Below are positions 62,274-64,000 of a DNA stretch of 64,000 nucleotides, in pieces. Within the stretch, counting starts at the first letter, position 1. Each line of letters starts with the position of its first letter. Made by a program: the position numbers and the translations under genes. The notes beneath the pieces were generated by a model. That model made no database searches. It had not been told where the DNA came from and worked only from the letters and a program-made list of their open reading frames with translations. This stretch comes from Ehretia macrophylla (lineage: Eukaryota; Streptophyta; Magnoliopsida; Boraginales; Ehretiaceae): contig CM075778.1 in assembly GCA_037974665.1 (NCBI GenBank), positions 12,203,001 to 12,267,000 on the forward strand, written 5' to 3'.

Positions 62274-64000
62274 TTCTCCTTTTCTTTTCCAGCCGAGTGC
62301 AGTAGAAGGCCTGGCCAAGGTGAGTTGGACTATATCTTTGGTGGCAATAAAATTTAAAAAGAAAAAAATAAATTCAACTTAACACTAATTTTGTCATTTT
62401 TTTTAGGTTACAACTTTTCGTCACTAAGGAGAAGCATATATCGATTAGACATATTCTTTAACAATGGCATCATAAAAACACTGTCAATTATAATGTAAGA
62501 CCCTACAACAATAATACTCTCTTTCTAAAAAATATTGCAGAGAAAGCACAAACCACCCCCCTAAAGAAACTCAGAACCATAAATTTCTTATCTATGAAAA
62601 ACTACTGCTTGCAATACCATGGCATCCTAAGCACGCCAAAGAGCATTACGGTATCTGCTTTCACAAATTACTTATTCTCCTTGTCTAATCGACTATTTAT
62701 CTTCTTTATTTTTTTAAAGAGTTCTTAAAATACAATAGGTTAATTAGGGTTCAAATCTATGTCCTTGTATAAATATTATTTGATTCTTGATTTACTTAAA
62801 GTATGTGACGAGTCACGCCTTTACACCATAGAATTTATAATCTTAGTATAAATTTAATGTGATTTTACTAAATTTCTCGTCAAGAAAAAAAGACAAAAAG
62901 AGAGATCATAATTTCTAAATTAGCTGTGATCATTGCCCGTGTCTTCCTCAAAGATAACAGCGAAAGTTAAAAAGCGACTAAAGAATCTACCCTCTATCAA
63001 TTGCTAATAGATTTCTAAGCACAAGCGAGATGCTGTGTGGTACAAGATAAGGGTAAAATTGTCCATACACCCTTTAGCACCCGAACATGTTGCGGAGGTC
63101 TCTCTACTGACGTGGCATACCTGGGGATTTAAGAGAAATTCAGTTTATCTATCAAAGAAGCATACGCAACACTATCATGTTTATTTCTTTTTTGACCCGC
63201 AATTTTGTATCCATGGACAAGTCAGTCTGTTTCTTTAGTATTACAATATCTTCAACAGGAAACTGATGGTCCAATATCTTTGGGAACAAGGACAACTGTT
63301 ATTTTGAGAAAGATTGTGGGTTAATTTTGTTTGATTTTTAATTAAGGGTTGAAATACTTTTTTAGTAAATGAACATTTAAGATTCTTTTTTACTAATATT
63401 ATCACACAAGCAGTGTTATTAGAGATTCAAATCCCTTATGCTTTACTTAAAATAGCTATATACTGTTCTGTCCATACCATTAAATTATAAAATGCTCAGT
63501 TCACATAATTGACTTAATCGTCAAAAGCGGAATATAACCCTGTTAATTCACAAAATTGGTCCAGAAAGTCAAAGAGTCGTGACTCTTATTATTGGCAAAT
63601 TTGTTTATTTTTAGTTTGGACAGAATGATGGATTTCGCAATGATTTTCCCTAATTATAGGCAACTATGCCATTGTCTGCCCATGATTTGTACTACTATAT
63701 ACATATATTAAATAGCGTAAAGAAATTACAATAAGATTATCCCACTCTAGATCGTGGATACCCCTAAGCTACAGTAATTGGTACACTAAGAAATGAGTCA
63801 ATTCTTTTTTATTTGTTTTATATTTTTATATAAGTTTTTGAGAAAGAAAGAAAGAAAGAAAGAAGAAGAAGAAAGAAAGAAAGAAGCGCAATCGATAAAG
63901 TACCCATTGTTAAACTTTTGGCAATCTAATCCATTGCATTGTTGCCTGTTCTTCTGATCAATTAATTGCAATCAATTACAGTTAATGATGGCGGCTTTTG
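62274..64000. other. Intergenic DNA to window end
   Basis: No gene recognised. A GAAA/GAA-type purine microsatellite lies at 63841-63885. The rest is AT-rich without defined repeats. Confidence 0.45.
63841..63885. repeat. (GAAA)n/(GAA)n purine microsatellite
   Basis: Blocks of AAAG repeats interrupted by AAG units, 45 bp, all purines. Confidence 0.85.

Noticed and set aside
1-64000. A new multi-gene defence or metabolic cluster
   Set aside because: Only four intact host genes are seen, of unrelated type apart from two ubiquitin-pathway members, with no shared regulation visible. The window gives no support for a cluster.

Overview
The window is nuclear DNA of a eudicot plant. It is AT-rich, its genes are spliced with GT..AG introns, and it holds Ty1/copia and Ty3/gypsy fossils, long-TIR Mutator-like elements, an Emigrant-type MITE and tRNA-like SINEs. 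An asterid is plausible, but I cannot name the species. Only four host genes look intact: a small secreted-peptide precursor (23.7-23.9 kb, minus), a UBC33/34-type ER-anchored ubiquitin-conjugating enzyme (45.3-50.8 kb, plus), an uncharacterised two-exon gene (53.2-54.1 kb, plus) and an ATL-type RING-H2 ubiquitin ligase (55.2-56.1 kb, minus).

Layout: 1-1.1 kb is the end of a copia element on the minus strand. From 1659 to 15761 lies a stack of insertions. The outer shell is a Mutator-like element with TSD TTCTTTTAA, holding a complete copia copy (2016-6726, TSD GTATT) and a second Mutator-like element (7173-15531, TSD GAAATAGAAT). The inner one carries a decayed B3-domain gene, which is Pack-MULE-like, and two solo-LTR-like inserts of one large LTR family. 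A third copy of that LTR family lies at 17.6-21.0 kb, and MITEs and SINE-like repeats follow to 27 kb.

From 28.4 to 41 kb an Angela-like copia element (29801-41038, minus, TSD TCATC) dominates. Its right LTR contains a whole solo LTR of the large LTR family with its own TSD (AAATA), and its left LTR keeps a relic of the same passenger at the same site. So the passenger probably rode along when the element transposed. From 41.8 to 44.9 kb there are copia and gypsy-like remnants and a 1.2-kb long-TIR MITE.

The gene island runs from 45 to 57 kb. Beyond it lie a Tat-like gypsy remnant with a nested TRIM, a triplicated LTR/leader segment, an RNase H fragment, another LTR remnant and MITEs. Two of the four genes (UBC34-like and ATL-like) belong to ubiquitin pathways, but nothing in the sequence ties them into one unit. 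The best candidates for something undescribed are the secreted peptide, the B3-carrying MULE, the passenger solo LTR and an in-gene exon duplication in the UBC gene.
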